From positions 62,001 through 126,000 of the forward strand of contig MU859158.1 in assembly GCA_033297205.1 (NCBI GenBank): 64,000 nucleotides of DNA. The letters run 5' to 3'. Shown here in pieces: positions 10,593 through 22,926 of this stretch. The number at the start of each line of letters is the position of its first letter. Positions within the stretch are counted from its first letter, which is position 1. The DNA comes from Pseudoneurospora amorphoporcata. Lineage: Eukaryota; Ascomycota; Sordariomycetes; Sordariales; Sordariaceae. The translations under genes and the position numbers were made by a program. The notes under the pieces are model-generated. The model saw only the letters and a program-made list of their open reading frames with translations, did not search any database and was not told the origin of the DNA.

Positions 10593-13500
10593 CCTTTGCT
10601 GCTTCCAACATCACGCAGTCGCACATTTATTTTTGCACTGTTCACATTCTCTTTTTGCCCTCTTTGTATTAGGCTTCGCGTTGGCTGCAGGTGCGTCTCT
10701 GCCGCTCTTATGTAGCGGGGAAGGTCATGGACGTTGGCATACAAAGAGGACCTCCGTTGGCATCGGGCTGGCGCTTCCAACATGAGTCGAAGCATACAAT
10801 ACACCCTTTCACAATCAGCGTCTATATCCCAAAGAGCGAACTTGGTATCAATCGATCTTCCCTGCTTAACGGGCTCTTCATCGCAGTCAGGTATTTTACC
10901 ATCATAAAGAATGGTTTTCGTCAGTCGCCGGTTTACCAATTTGCATGCGGTCACCTTCAAGTCCCTCCGTTTGCTTTCACCACCCTCAAAGCCATGTTCC
11001 TCATCAAGGACGGAGGGAGGGGTTGGTTTTCCCAAGTCGCATGAGACCTGATTGTACCGAACAATATTCGATCTTCCAACTGGAAAGTCTAGCCGCCCTC
11101 GGAAGCCACGCAGGTGTGTACCAGCACACAAAGAACACATGAAAAGCTCCGGAGGGTCCAGTCTGGTCTGAGTCCATGTCTCTTTCTAACTTGATTCAGG
11201 TTGATTGTTGACAGAATCCTTGCAGATTTACTAAATGGGACAGCATACATGTACTTTACATTGAATCAAACTTCCCGCAGTCATTTCACGCTCTGCTTCC
11301 CACCGGCAGGTAGGCGCCACACGTCAGTCCCTCCCTCCCCTTTTCGATTTTCAGTGCATCAAATTTGTCTCGCGGGACCTGGCACCGGACGGGTTTGACC
11401 GTTGAAACCGTGTTACACACTAGACGAAGACAGAGCTCTTCTTGTTTTTGAACACTGGTGTCTCTCGTATTTTCAGACACTGATCGTCATGGGCTTGGTT
11501 GGTTGTACGTATGACTTGATTCAGATAAGTTGGAGGGGGAGCTTACCTTACCTATCTACCTACCTCTAGCTATCTGTCTCTGTGTGATCTCACTGTGCTC
11601 GCTATTGGAAATCTGGTACCTGTAAGCTTAGAGTAGACGGATGAGGGAAACACTCAGAGGCTTTGTGCCTGTTGTGTGTGTGCACAGGGACGTCATTTGG
11701 GAGGTGGAAGGAGGATATTCTGAGGGGACGGAAGGTGCAAGAAAAGGGCCATCCGGCTTCGATGTCATCGCAAGCTGGCTCGTGGCATGAAAATCATCAA
11801 GAAAAGAATTTTCCGGCGTGGAGGACAAATGATGATCATGAGCTATTATCATTGAGACATAGGTCCCCACAGCTATCGTGTGTTGCTTATGATACCAAAC
11901 TACCACCAGCGAGGAAGCCTTTGAAGGGGATCAGATGGCATTCACGTGGCCATTTCATCCTGGGGCAGTTCCCACGACTCCCAGTCGCTCTCATGGGTCT
12001 CAGATGACCACGATTGTCGATCAAACCCCTATATCGAGATGGTTTCCGTTACAGAATCGTGGAGTGACACTGGGATTTCTATGAGAGAAATCAGGAGGGT
12101 TGAGCTGTCAATGACGTACTGACTAGGATATAGCTAGACTCTTTGAGAGCTTTATGCTCTCGTTTCCCTCGGGAGAAGCCGAGGGCATGTCTTGAGTTTG
12201 TAAGGATTAAATGGTATAGCATCACTTTGATGATATGAGCCTTCTAATATGTCTACAAGCCATGCTTTCCAGGCCCATCCATCCGTGGGTTGGAGTTACC
12301 AAAGACAACAAGTAGAGTAACGCAAAACGGAGAGACTCTTAAAGCTTGACACCCCTTTGATGGTGATACCTGTAAATCTTTGAAAGTCGAGTTATCTTTC
12401 TAGAAGTCAATCTCTTTCAATGTTGTTGCCTCCAGGTTGCGTCTGAACCGACTCTATCAGATCCTAAACGGTGAGAAAGGTTCCTTAACCTTGCTTCAAT
12501 ACCACCGTTTTCTTCAAGGAGACAAGGAGACAGACATGTGAGCTTTTGTTTCAGAATATGCAAGTCATTCCTGTCTGCTTCCTCACATAAACCTCAAAAA
12601 CTTTTTGTTTCAGACCTTCGTTGCCGTCCAGCAGAGAAATATCGGGCGGGTCGTAGCTTGGGTATCTCTAGGGTCCCATTGTTACCTTGAGCTGCATTCA
12701 TGCCTGTAGGCACGTTCGGAAGCTCCCGAGCGAGGGTTGATAGATGTAGAGGTACTCTTTGTTCGTGCATTTTGTCTTTTCCACTGCGGGCTGGGCCTTG
12801 AGGCAGGTAGGTAGGTACTCTTGACATGACAGTACCATTATGATAAGGCATTATGCCAGTCACTCACTCACTGTCTAGAGGCAGTTCCGTAACAATCAGG
12901 CAGGCATTGGAGCAAGTACATACAGAGCCATGTACCCATGCCTGAATGGAGCTGCTACACGTGGGAATGGGCCAGATCTGATACAAAGCATCACGGTAAG
13001 CATGGACCGAGTGATCTTTCTGCGGAGGTTAGGCATTCATGCGTTTACACCAGACGGACACATAGAAAGGGCCACATACAAAACGGTGACTCGGCTGACA
13101 CGTCTGTAGACCCAGAGAAAGTCTCTTTCTTACCGTTTACGGGCAATTGGCAGCGTTTGATAGGCAAGTGATTGAGCCCGAGAGTATGAAAGAAATGGTG
13201 TTGATCCCAAGTGAGGTGCTTGCTTGCAGGATCGATCGTCAGGAGAGCCACTTCCCCAGATTGAGTAGGAGCAGTCTAGACTCCGTCTGGACTGCGGCTC
13301 TGTGGATGGGTCTTTCCTTGCGAAGTGCGCGTAGAAGTTATAATTGGAGAAACGAAAGAACGACTGTTGCCGATGAAAGCCGAATGCTACTCCCTTTCTT
13401 CATCCAAGGAAGACATCTGAACTCTGGCTCCGCAAATGAGGTGGTGTTAACAATCAATTGGAGTATGAGCTTCCAACAGGTTGGACTCTGTGAAAACGCC

Positions 13501-15321
13501 TTGGGACGTCCAACATTTGGTTTTGATCCCAACACAACATCTTAGTAGATGAGGACTTGAGCAAGATCTGATATGTTCCCCGTCTCTACCAATGAACGAG
13601 CATCCAACACGAGCTGATAGGTTGTATCATACCTTCTGAGTTGACAACAATTCCCCATTCAATCAGATCACATATCACAATTCCATACCTTCTTCCTCAC
13701 AGAACTCGGGCTACAACAACCAGGCCATCCCAACTATATTTTCCAAGCTGATGTTTCACCTCTTGATACAGTAGTGAATATCAGATTCCGATAACCAAAA
13801 GAAGAGACATCGAAAACCTCATCAGATACGACGACTGAAAGCTCAGCAACACCAAAACACACACCCAATCAAACCCGCCGGAAGCGAGTGTGTGTCAAGA
13901 CCATACATAGTCTCTCATTGGATAAATTGGGCGTCTCGGCATCACGCCCCGAAAGTAACAGCCATCTTGACGGTAAATATCACATTAAATAGGCGACGTA
14001 AACCGCTGGTGTCGTCAGCTCGTGTTGTAAGCCCCGCCGCCGTATGTGTTGCCTTTACGGTAGAGGCATCCAGTGTACCTCTAGTTTCTAGACGGCCACG
14101 AACATAAAAGGGATAGCTCGATTCACCCATGTGTTCATCCCCTTTGATAACCCCCCGGCAACGATACGAAGCGATAAGGGGGTCTCCCCCCACTTGAGAT
14201 ATTCCCCTCAACCCTCCGGCCGGGCACCATCACCTTCCGTTCGGGGATCTCCTGAGGCTCTAGTACAGCAGATATTTTGCCCCTCGGGGACCACAGTGGA
14301 GATATCGAACACACATTTGGTTTCCTTTCTCGTATCGGACTTATCGGCAAATAAGCGGCAGTAGAGGAGGTTAGAGTACGGACGGACGGCGCGACGGGAA
14401 GGGCTGGGGAGTGATGAAGGGTTCTGAGGTCTAGGTAGTGTAGGTAAAAGGTCTCGAAGGTGAAGAAGAAGAAGAACGACGGAGATGATAGGCCGCGGTT
14501 GGCGCGCTAAAGGTGAGCCAGCCGAAAGTGACTTCGCCGAACGAAGTGTGAACAGAAAGACTTTTGCCGCTTGGTCTGCCGTGAGCGAGTGAGGTCTAGG
14601 TTTAGGACCCTGTGGGTTGATGGAGTGGATCGGGACTACTATACGATATAATAGTGTAGCGAAGTGTGCGAGTTAGTGTACCGGTACTAAAGACCGTGGG
14701 TTCTTGTTGTCGGTGTTCAATTTCTATTGGTTGGTTGGTTATTCCAGAACAACCCCTCCGGAAAAGGAGGGGGAGAGAGGCGTGATTAACATTTCGATAT
14801 GCTAGGAAGGAGATGATTGGAGCACATTGCGCGAGATAGTTGAGAGAAGGGGTCAAAAGGCACAAAGAGGGCCCTGAGGGTTTGACACGCGAGAAAAGAT
14901 CGACAAGCCTATGATACTCTTCATAGGTTCTCAGGGTCCAAAATGCCGACAGAGCGAGGCTCGGCCGGATCAGACGTGAGACAGAGAGGAGGAATTGGGA
15001 GATCTACACAAGGTAAGCGATCAGGCGATGGCGGCTGTGATGCCGGGCGGGAATAACATGGCGGCGAAACGGCATTTTTTGGAGTGCTGGAGTCTGATCC
15101 CTCTGTCGATCTTGTGTGAAGTGCATTCGGAGTACGACGTAGCAACAGTAGTGTTGACGGCTGAGGATATCGGAATCCTTCGATCCAGCAAAGCGACAAC
15201 GGTGTTTACGAGTTTCCGTTTTCGTTGATTGACTTTTGAAAGCTGTGGCCAGGTTGGTAAAGGAGATGTTGATTCTGCCAATGGAGGAGACAGGCAGGAG
15301 ACCCGGAGAAAACAAACTCTA
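10593..15321. other. Gene-free stretch between tRNA and transposon
   Basis: No coding region could be supported on either strand. Open frames of 60-130 codons lack motifs, and a 199-codon frame at 10541-11140 runs antisense through the tRNA. Minus-strand frames at 13942-14350 and 14921-15199 have protein-like composition but no recognisable domain and no clear splice structure. CTACC/GGTAGG short repeats occur near 11545-11570 and 12800-12815. Confidence 0.35.
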
Positions 15322-15383
15322 CCCGTGCCACGCCTCCACTCCCTAAGTGGGTGCTCACTAGTTTTACGGTCAACCCAGTAAAA
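15322..15383 (+). repeat. Left terminal inverted repeat of Fot1-like element
   Basis: 62 bp, starting CCCGTGCCACGCC directly after target TA and containing ACTCCCTAAGTGGGTGCT. It is the reverse complement of 18269-18330 with six transition differences (element positions 2, 14, 35, 49, 50, 57). Confidence 0.9.
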
Positions 15384-15912
15384 CGGCCACGCACAACAGA
15401 AATCTGGTATTAAAATGAAGCTATTTAAAAAGAACTAACTGTATCTCGAATTTTCTATGTCCCAGTTTGAATACTTCGAAAGGTAGAAGCTTTTATGCCC
15501 TCTGCCACTTATTGGCTAGCTTTACAACATTAGTACCCTATCTTTTTGCCTTATTTCAAGCTTATTAATTCGCTTTTTCAACTTTCTTAATAGCGGTTTA
15601 ATATCATCATCAACTTATTTAAGTACTATAGCACAGCTATTAAAAACTTTCAATACATCTCTAACCTATATAGACTAATTTTTAAACAATCTATACTACT
15701 GGGCAATAGTTTTAATATACTAAGTTCTATCTAAATCACGTTTTACTTATACTAACTCAACTACAGCAATCTTAACCCCCTTTACATAATTCAATACTAT
15801 TCTTTTAAATAATAAAGATAAATTATACTTATTTTTAACAACTTCGTACAATTAATTAACTACTCTATTTACCTAACGAAGATTATTTAATATTTTAAAC
15901 AATATTAAGGGT

Positions 15913-16558
15913 TGTTTGCTGCAATGACCTAACTAGTCTATAATGATAGTACTAGTATATAGATGCTACAGTGAACTATGTACTTGTAGCAGAGCGGAGC
16001 AGAAGTGGTAGTACGACAGCAGTGCTGAAGGAAGCAGCGTAGTTGCAGCGTAGTTGCAAATACAATAGAAGTGTTATAAAAGAGGTCTTAGAGAGGACTC
16101 TTCTCTCAAGACAGCAGATTACAGTGGACTCTGCACTGTGAGAAAAGACTGTATTGTATTGCTTAAGTTATGCTTGCTTGCTTGCTTAAGGAGTGACTAA
16201 CTAACGGAGAAGAGAGGTCTTTATATATATGAATGCTGAGTGTTTGGAAGCTTCTAGAGTGTAGAAGCTTCCTGTAAGTTAGTAGAAGTGATTGTAGGAA
16301 TACTATACTATAAAAGGAAAGAGTTGAATCTATGAGCTTCTGTTGCATTCCATGATGACAAATCAATCTAGGGAGAATGCTAAACAGGTTCGAGAATCTA
16401 GAATGCAATAGTGAAACCTCTATGTTCTAGTAGATTCTGTGGGGGCTGAGTTGACTAATTCTGTAACGTAGAAGGAATAGTGTCCTCAACAATCAGCCTT
16501 CTATACTACAAGATAGTACAAGGCAGTTACAAGGCACAGTACTAGCCACACGTTAACA
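15913..16558 (-). mobile_element. Solo LTR (646 bp) nested in the Fot1-like element
   Basis: Starts TGTTTGC and ends GTTAACA, flanked by a perfect 5-bp direct repeat AGGGT (15908-15912 and 16559-16563). TGTT...AACA ends are usual for copia-type LTRs. A TATATATAAAG box reads on the minus strand near 16217-16227, suggesting minus orientation. It is less AT-rich than the surrounding transposon. A second internal end-like sequence, TGTCCTCAACA (16481-16491), could suggest a shorter LTR, but only the 16558 end gives a matching duplication. Confidence 0.7.
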
Positions 16559-16836
16559 AGGGTATTAATAATAGTAATTTTAATAAAAGAGTAGGTATAT
16601 AGCGTATAATACAATCCTTTAAGGGACCTAATATCGCTTACAGTCTATATAGCTAAATACTAATCTTCTTTAAGGCTAAATAGATAATCGTAAATTTAAA
16701 TACCTTCTTTCTTATTTCTTCAAATATAAATAAAAATTCTAGCTTTGTAATATATATATAACTATTACGTACGAATATATTAAATACTTAAATATAGTAG
16801 TATTTAAGCAGTTAAAAAACTACTATATTTAATGAT

Positions 16837-17148
16837 TGTCACAGGTCTGGCGCCCAGTACTAGCATCTGGCACACGGTTAGCCAGACCACGAGTGCCGGT
16901 AATGCACGCCAACCCGGCAAGGGACCGGCAGGCCCAGAGCCCATTGGTCCCCTCTAGCCTCCATACGGTTACATGCTTAGACCGTGGGGCTGCCTCAGGC
17001 AGTCAGGCACCCATACCAACGCACGGCCTTAAAGGATAGGCGGCAAGGTTCGCCCTACGGGCTAGTCTTTCTTCTCTTTTCTTCTCGTAGAACCTTAATT
17101 GATCATTCTGGTGTCAGCATCTGCGCACTGCTCTGCTGTCCCCTTACA
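16837..17148 (+). mobile_element. Solo LTR (312 bp) of the gypsy family, nested
   Basis: Begins TGTCACAGGTCTGGCGCC and ends CCCCTTACA, flanked by the perfect 5-bp duplication ATGAT (16832-16836 and 17149-17153). It is homologous along its whole length, with equal length, to the 5' LTR of the retrotransposon at 60394-60705. Its composition is near normal, in contrast to the RIP-degraded DNA around it. No internal retroelement sequence adjoins it, so it is a solo LTR left by LTR-LTR recombination. Confidence 0.92.
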
Positions 17149-18268
17149 ATGATTATAATAGATAAGTAAAATAAAAAGGCAAACTGAAGCATATAATATT
17201 ATTATTATTATTATAGTACTATAGAAACTCCCTTATATAATGTGAGTCGTAACCGTCAAATATTAACAACTACTTCCTTCCCTTCTAGAGCTTCCTTAAA
17301 TACTCATCTTAATACTTTAGCCATTAAAGCGACAACTCGTTACTTAAATACCCAATAAATACAATAGCGATACGTATACAGGAGTTCAACTCTTTAATAT
17401 TATACCAATTTAACATATAGAGTTAGTCGATAAAGATAACAAAGCCAAGGTAATACTACCTAGATATGGAAATAACTTTAATATACGTTACTAATTTACA
17501 ATTTTCCAAAATAGCGAAATAATAAGATCACTTTCTCTTTATAATAACGAACTAATCTTTCTCTATACTAATACAGAATCTAATTTCATCTATATTCTAA
17601 ATATCTAACGCTATAAAACCTTCTATCGAAATTACTTTATGGAATTTATCGAAGTATACCACTACTTATCATATTAATTATTAATTATTATATATATAAA
17701 CGACATTTAAATAATAAACTGACTTTATCTATATCCTCGTTCTCTTTTCTAATACAATCTATTTTTTTCTAACAAACCTTCAAATATTCATAGCGCTTAA
17801 TAAATTGCGATACCTAATTAATACTGACATAGAGTAACTCTCGTACTTCGTTATTATCGCTATTGATATTAGGAACCTTACTCTAAAGTAGGAAATTTAC
17901 AATATTTCTAATATACGACGGCCGTACCGCTAAGTTAATTCTATTAAAACAATTCATATAATTATATAAAGCCTTCTTATTAATAGAATAAACCTAATTC
18001 TTTTTGAAAGCATACCTTTCTTAAAAGAGATTCCCTTAATACGATTGCAAAGGCGCTTACAGGGCACTTCGAAGGTCTTATACAACTAAGTAACTAGAAC
18101 GTTGGAATTTTTACCATAAAAATCGATAGCGCATTGAAGACGACCTTCTATTTTAATATCTAGTAATACTTTTAAATTAATACAACGTAGTATTGTAATA
18201 TTATTGATCTATTAAAAAAGAGGTTTGTGGGAAGCTCAAAATTATTAGGATATTATTATACGTAGCTA

Positions 18269-18330
18269 TTTTATTGGGTTAGCCGTAAAACTAGTAAGCA
18301 CCCACTTAGGGAGTGGGGGCGTGGCACGAG
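18269..18330 (-). repeat. Right terminal inverted repeat of Fot1-like element
   Basis: Reverse complement of the left repeat. It begins CTCGTGCCACGCC when read inwards from the TA at 18331-18332. Confidence 0.9.
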
Positions 18331-21300
18331 TACCAGGTAGGTACCTGTAGCCGGCTAGCGACAGGACAAATGAGCGGAAAGCTGATATACATACGGTGTA
18401 TGGGAGTGCATTTGAGGAAGCGGTGTTGATACCGATGATAAAGTTTGAGGCCTTGCAATTGACATCGCCAGTCCCGTTCAACTGCCGGTCTCGGTCCGGA
18501 AGCTCTGTTCACCGGTGCGCCTTCCGACTGATAAGAGTGCGTCCGCCGTTAAGGGGTCCGCGACTCCGGAAGAAGCGGCCTGGCGATCGTGAGCTTGACT
18601 GGCCCGGCCACCTTTTCTTGGACGGTGTTTGCATTTGGGACAGTAGTGAAACGGTCGGTGTGAAGATCGGGGGCACGTCAACCGTCAATCAATGGCCGAT
18701 GGTCCACCAGAGGTTATTCGCGCGGAGTATCTTCAGCTGTGGTTCTCGGGTAGACCCGTGTGCTGCGTTGGGGTTGATGGTGGATGATACCGTAGTCGTT
18801 CCGTGTCCACAACATGTGATGTGCTCGCGATTATCCGCACCTTATCTCAGCCCAAGGAGGGCGGGAAAGACATGCAACTTTGAATCGCATCAACGCTTGG
18901 CTTTCAAGCCGGTGCTTTAGGTCTGGCGGTCAGTGGATATCGCCAGCGTTTCTACAGCCTGGCATCTCTTGAACAGAAGGGGCGTGCAAAGAACACGGCG
19001 TCTTACTGGAGGAAGTCCGGAGGGCACGTTACTGGTGTTGATATCACACCTTCCGTATCACCACAAGAACTAGCGGTCCGGAGGTGGGAGATGTTGACGA
19101 TAACGGCAGACAGTAATCACCCCAAGTGGTGTATCTCTAGTACCTCTAGGTACCTCCGTTTGCCAACGAGGCCGTCATGAGAGCTGGCTAAGGCCACACT
19201 TGTCGATATCTTGATCCTCATGGTAGCTTCAAAACAGGGCTTTCCGCGACGGGAGACTTCGGGTCAGCTTGATGACGCACCAATGCAGTCTCTCTTTGGT
19301 AGGTTAACGGGCTATCTTGGCCGCTTTTATACAAGTGGTGTAATTTAGGCAGGCGAACGGTAGGTTCGTGAAGGACAGAGTGAATCACAGGCAATGAACG
19401 CCTGATGAATGACGCTGGGGTCTCGAGTTCAGGTCCCGAGTTCAGGTTTTGAGTGTCTGTCCAACCATCCATCACAACTCGCAGCGCCCCGTTGGCCATG
19501 AAATCGAATACGATAGCGACCTGAAAGCGATGCCTACAGAAGCCTAGCTACGAACAGATATGTCCCAAGCACCTGGAGTCAGGCATCCAGAGTTCGAGTT
19601 CGCATACCTTACTTGGGGCAAGGCCAGTGTTACGTCAACTTTACCAGGTCGCTGGGATGTGAGAGGATCTCGATTGTGGCTTGCCGTGGGACACGAGTAG
19701 GAAAAAGTCACGACGGGCGCCCACTTGCCCCCCAACTGTGGTCTCCTCGATGTTAAAACCCCCACAGACCGTGAGGCCGCCCCCACGTGCTGAGAGCGAT
19801 GTGCTGACCTGAGTGACTGCTCATCCCCAGATTTTCAAATTTCCCTTGCCGGAAGTGGCCCGCGGGTGCATTAGCTGAGCACCCGTTTGATTGTGCACTA
19901 TGGAGTCGCTTTTCCTTTCTTCTGTTATCGATAGACGGTTTGCTGTGCACCGTTGCAAGCGACAGGTCGACCTGGTTGTCGACAAACTCACGTGAGCTTG
20001 GCGTCTGGAGCGTTTATGGCACTGCGTAGAGTACCCCGGAGTAGTCTGTTCGTTGAGCAGTTGAAATTGGACGACGGTCGGGGAACATGAAGCGAGACCA
20101 AAAAAGCAGTGAAATCACAGTGCCGGAAGTCGCTCCGGCTGGCCGTCTTGTGTTCTCGGCACCGAGTGTTGCCCTGGCGAGGTGCCCAGAGTGCCCTGGA
20201 GGAGAGCATCCGGATGAACGATCTCGGTGACCTTGTCGCCAATCGCGAGCTACACTCGCGCTACGGCTTCCGGGAACACCAATCCGACTCACCATTTGGG
20301 GGTTAGTCGCCAACGGTTAGAGGATGATCGGCTGGTCGTCGGCCCTCTTTCAGGTGTCTGCCAGGCCTGGCAGGCTCGCTCGGCCATTTCGTTCGGTCGG
20401 ATACTTGTGGGAGCCATGCCCAATGCGAGGTGGGTTGTCAGTCGGACCGGGCATGTCTCCCACTCTCGCTCATTCGCCCTGCCTCAGTTCTCCTTTCCTG
20501 CTTTTAGAACTAGCCTAGAGGCCTCTACTGCACAGCCAGAGTTTTCAGGAGTTTCAGAGGCCAGTAAAGCATGAGACTTGCGGCAGTCCGCTACGGGAGG
20601 CGTCGGGAGGTTGTTATCACTAACTCGGCGACATTCTTATCGGCTACCACAACATTATCGCCGAGAACACCATCGAACGAGGTCAAACATCGTCAACCCC
20701 AGGTTTCCGGGACCTCTCTCAGCTCTCCGCGGCGGACACAGCTGATGAAAAGCAAGGCGAGCGCGTTCCAGCTCTTGCAGATGGTTCCAGACTTGCCAGG
20801 CTAAGAAGCTCGCCAGCATTCGCCAACGCTCGCTTAAAAGTCTGCGAGGATGCCATTTCCCAAATGCTCGGGTCCAAATTACATACGCAGATATTCGCAG
20901 GGGACCCGGCCCCATCTGAGATGTTTGAAGTTTGATTCCCTCGTCTTGAGGAAAAGGAAACAGAGCCGGTGGCCGCGGTAACAAGGCTGCTGGTCTTAGA
21001 GCTAAGAGCCCGGCCCCGGGGCTATTCCGCAGTTGTACGTACACGTGTAGTGTAGAAAGTCAGCAAGACCCAAAATGGAGCCCTTCTTGGGGCCTTCCAT
21101 GCTTCTAGCGTTGTCATTAAGACATAGGCGAGGACCGTCCCCCGATGCCTGTCCGCTGTGGAAGCCTTCTTCTTTGGGTCGGAACGGTCGGTGGTCGCCA
21201 CCACAGTGAGCACAAGCACTCGTTCAAGGTAAACGGCGAGAGACGGGAGCAATATGTGAAACTTGAAGTGTTGTAAAGTATGTGGAAAAATACCACCGGA

Positions 21301-22742
21301 AACACAGAGCGTCTCTGATAACAAACTAGAATAGAAACGATAATATTCCGGCGATTTGGGACGATCGACACGACAATCTGCCAACCATGGGCGAGTCCTG
21401 GCAAAAAGGGCAATTAGAGGTCTGTGCAGTCACATGACTCGGGCAATGTACGAGACGCTCTGTTGGCACTCGGTACTGTACTGTAGTGAGTGCCCAGTCA
21501 GTGCCCGTTTTCCCCAGATTTTCAGTTGGCTGTCTCATCAGCATCAGGTAAACGGCGACGTGCTCTCAGAATAGCCGAAACGGGATGAAAACGCGGTATA
21601 AATGCGAGACTAGCGACTAAAAACAACACATGGGTCTCTGTGGCTGTCAAGGGATGTGCGTTTTTTTACGGACGACGCGTTCACTGACGTCCTCGCCGTT
21701 AACACCCACGCGTTGCCCATCAAACTCCGCTACACCGCGACGATGCGAAGATCAACAAAATTAAGCTTCGATTTATGTATTTTAGCGGATCGACCCTTCC
21801 GATGCTCCCCGTGGCTCCCCATTCGTGGATTTGGCTCCGTTCTCATTCGCTTGCCAATTCAACGGACGGTGGATGGATCCAGGAAGCCCACCGTTACTCC
21901 GACCGAAATGCGTGCGACGGCGACGACGGATGCAGCTCCCGAGACCCAAACTCTTGGGGCATCCGTCTACTAATTCCACACTTTTCATGGAGCTGGGCCC
22001 AACAACACCCCGACAGGCCCTGACGGTGGATGTGGTGGATGATTCCGTGAAGCAAATGCAAATTTTTCCCTCTCTCTCTCTCCTTTCCCTGGTTCAGTTC
22101 CCTCCAATTCCGCCCTGACTGCTACGGTACCAGAACGGCAGGGCCCCAGGACGGAAGAAAAACCGGTTGAATTGCTGATTGGACCGCGGATGTTGGGCAT
22201 CAGAGTTGATCGATAACCGTCGCAATTAGCCCTGTCCACTACGTATTGATGTTTTCCTTTTTCGAGTCTCCAATATTGGCCCAATCACAAAAACTGAATT
22301 ACATCGACACTTACCTACACCCACAAACAAGGCCACGAACATAGCAAAACACTAACAGCGTTGCAGCAAAGCAACGTGGTGGTGATGGGCATCAAATCAA
22401 GCAGGAAAAAAAAAAAAAAAAAAAAAAGGCGGTCAAAACTGCGGCCGGGCAGCAGTTAGCCAGGCTAACGTCTCCAAGGCCAGCCAGCCAGAGACGGCAG
22501 CCAACGCACCGGAAGTGTGCAGGTTGTAGTCTCTCATAACAACGACGCTCTCCAAATTGTCAGCCCCCATTTTTTCCCCTACGGATCCGTCCCGCTTTTC
22601 GGCCGCCACAGCAGAGCATTGTGGCGCGTGGCTTGGAACCTGCAGGTCCAAATGGTGTGACATTGTGATTGGTGGGGGTGGGTCCCCCCCTTTGGTCCCG
22701 CAATTCCAAGACTGCGCGGAGGTGGCCGAGTGAATGAGACTA
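18331..22742. other. Gene-free stretch right of the transposon
   Basis: Composition returns to normal at once at 18331. No coding region was recognised: frames such as 18396-18920 (+) and 20655-21044 (-) show no family motif. An imperfect direct repeat CGAGTTCAGG lies at about 19424-19446. An A-run is at 22406-22427. Confidence 0.35.
22406..22427. repeat. Poly-A tract (22 A)
   Basis: Uninterrupted A22, with no recognisable retroelement sequence upstream. Confidence 0.8.
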
Positions 22743-22926
22743 CCGCATCTACTCACTCAAGTGGGATTTATCTAACACATAAGCAGTTTAGCACATCTGG
22801 TGGAGCGCGCACTGGCAGAGGGATCTGCAGCTGAAAAAGTGAGTATAAGTGGGACTGACGGCCCGGCTATACTATATTGAGTCTAGTGAGGTGGGGGATA
22901 AATCCCACTTGAGCGAGTAGATGCGG
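22743..22926. mobile_element. MITE-like element with 30-bp inverted repeats
   Basis: 184 bp with terminal inverted repeats starting CCGCATCTACTC (22743 onward) and its complement ending 22926. Each is about 30 bp with one mismatch and continues into CTCAAGTGGGATTTATC. It is flanked by TA on both sides (22741-22742, 22927-22928). There is no coding capacity and the interior is not AT-rich. The TA target suggests a Tc1/mariner-type helper, but the repeats do not match those of the Fot1-like element at 15322. Confidence 0.8.

Larger units (their letters stand above)
15390..18230 (-). pseudogene. Fot1/pogo transposase remnant
   Basis: Minus-strand translation, broken by many stops, keeps family-like fragments in the expected order. 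Near the right end is a helix-turn-helix-like stretch (EGRLQCAIDFYGKNSNVL). Around 17573-17595 is NIDEIRF, resembling the NMDETGF motif of DDE_1 transposases with one catalytic aspartate. At about 17240-17258 is FDGYDSH, resembling the DGHGSH motif with the second. The C-terminal part is interrupted by two solo LTRs. Exact ends cannot be fixed. The gene is clearly inactive. Confidence 0.7.
15322..18330 (-). mobile_element. RIP-degraded Fot1/pogo-like DNA transposon
   Basis: A 3009-bp interval bounded by TA (15320-15321 and 18331-18332) and by 62-bp terminal inverted repeats that differ at only six positions, all transitions. The interior is AT-rich by eye with stops in all frames, as RIP produces. 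Subtracting the two nested solo LTRs (646 and 312 bp, plus one 5-bp duplication each) leaves about 2.04 kb, near the known ~1.9-kb size of Fot1 elements. Minus-strand translation gives DDE_1-type remnants. TA target, TIRs, size and motifs together support Tc1/mariner-Fot1/pogo. Confidence 0.88.

Noticed and set aside
10541..11140. 199-codon minus-strand open frame
   Set aside because: Its 3' end runs antisense through the tRNA-Arg gene (typical STQGSNLEPPDS readout of a reversed tRNA). No domain or splice support.
18396..18920. 174-codon plus-strand frame beside the transposon
   Set aside because: Considered as a gene disrupted by the Fot1-like insertion, but no family motif and no matching continuation left of 15321.
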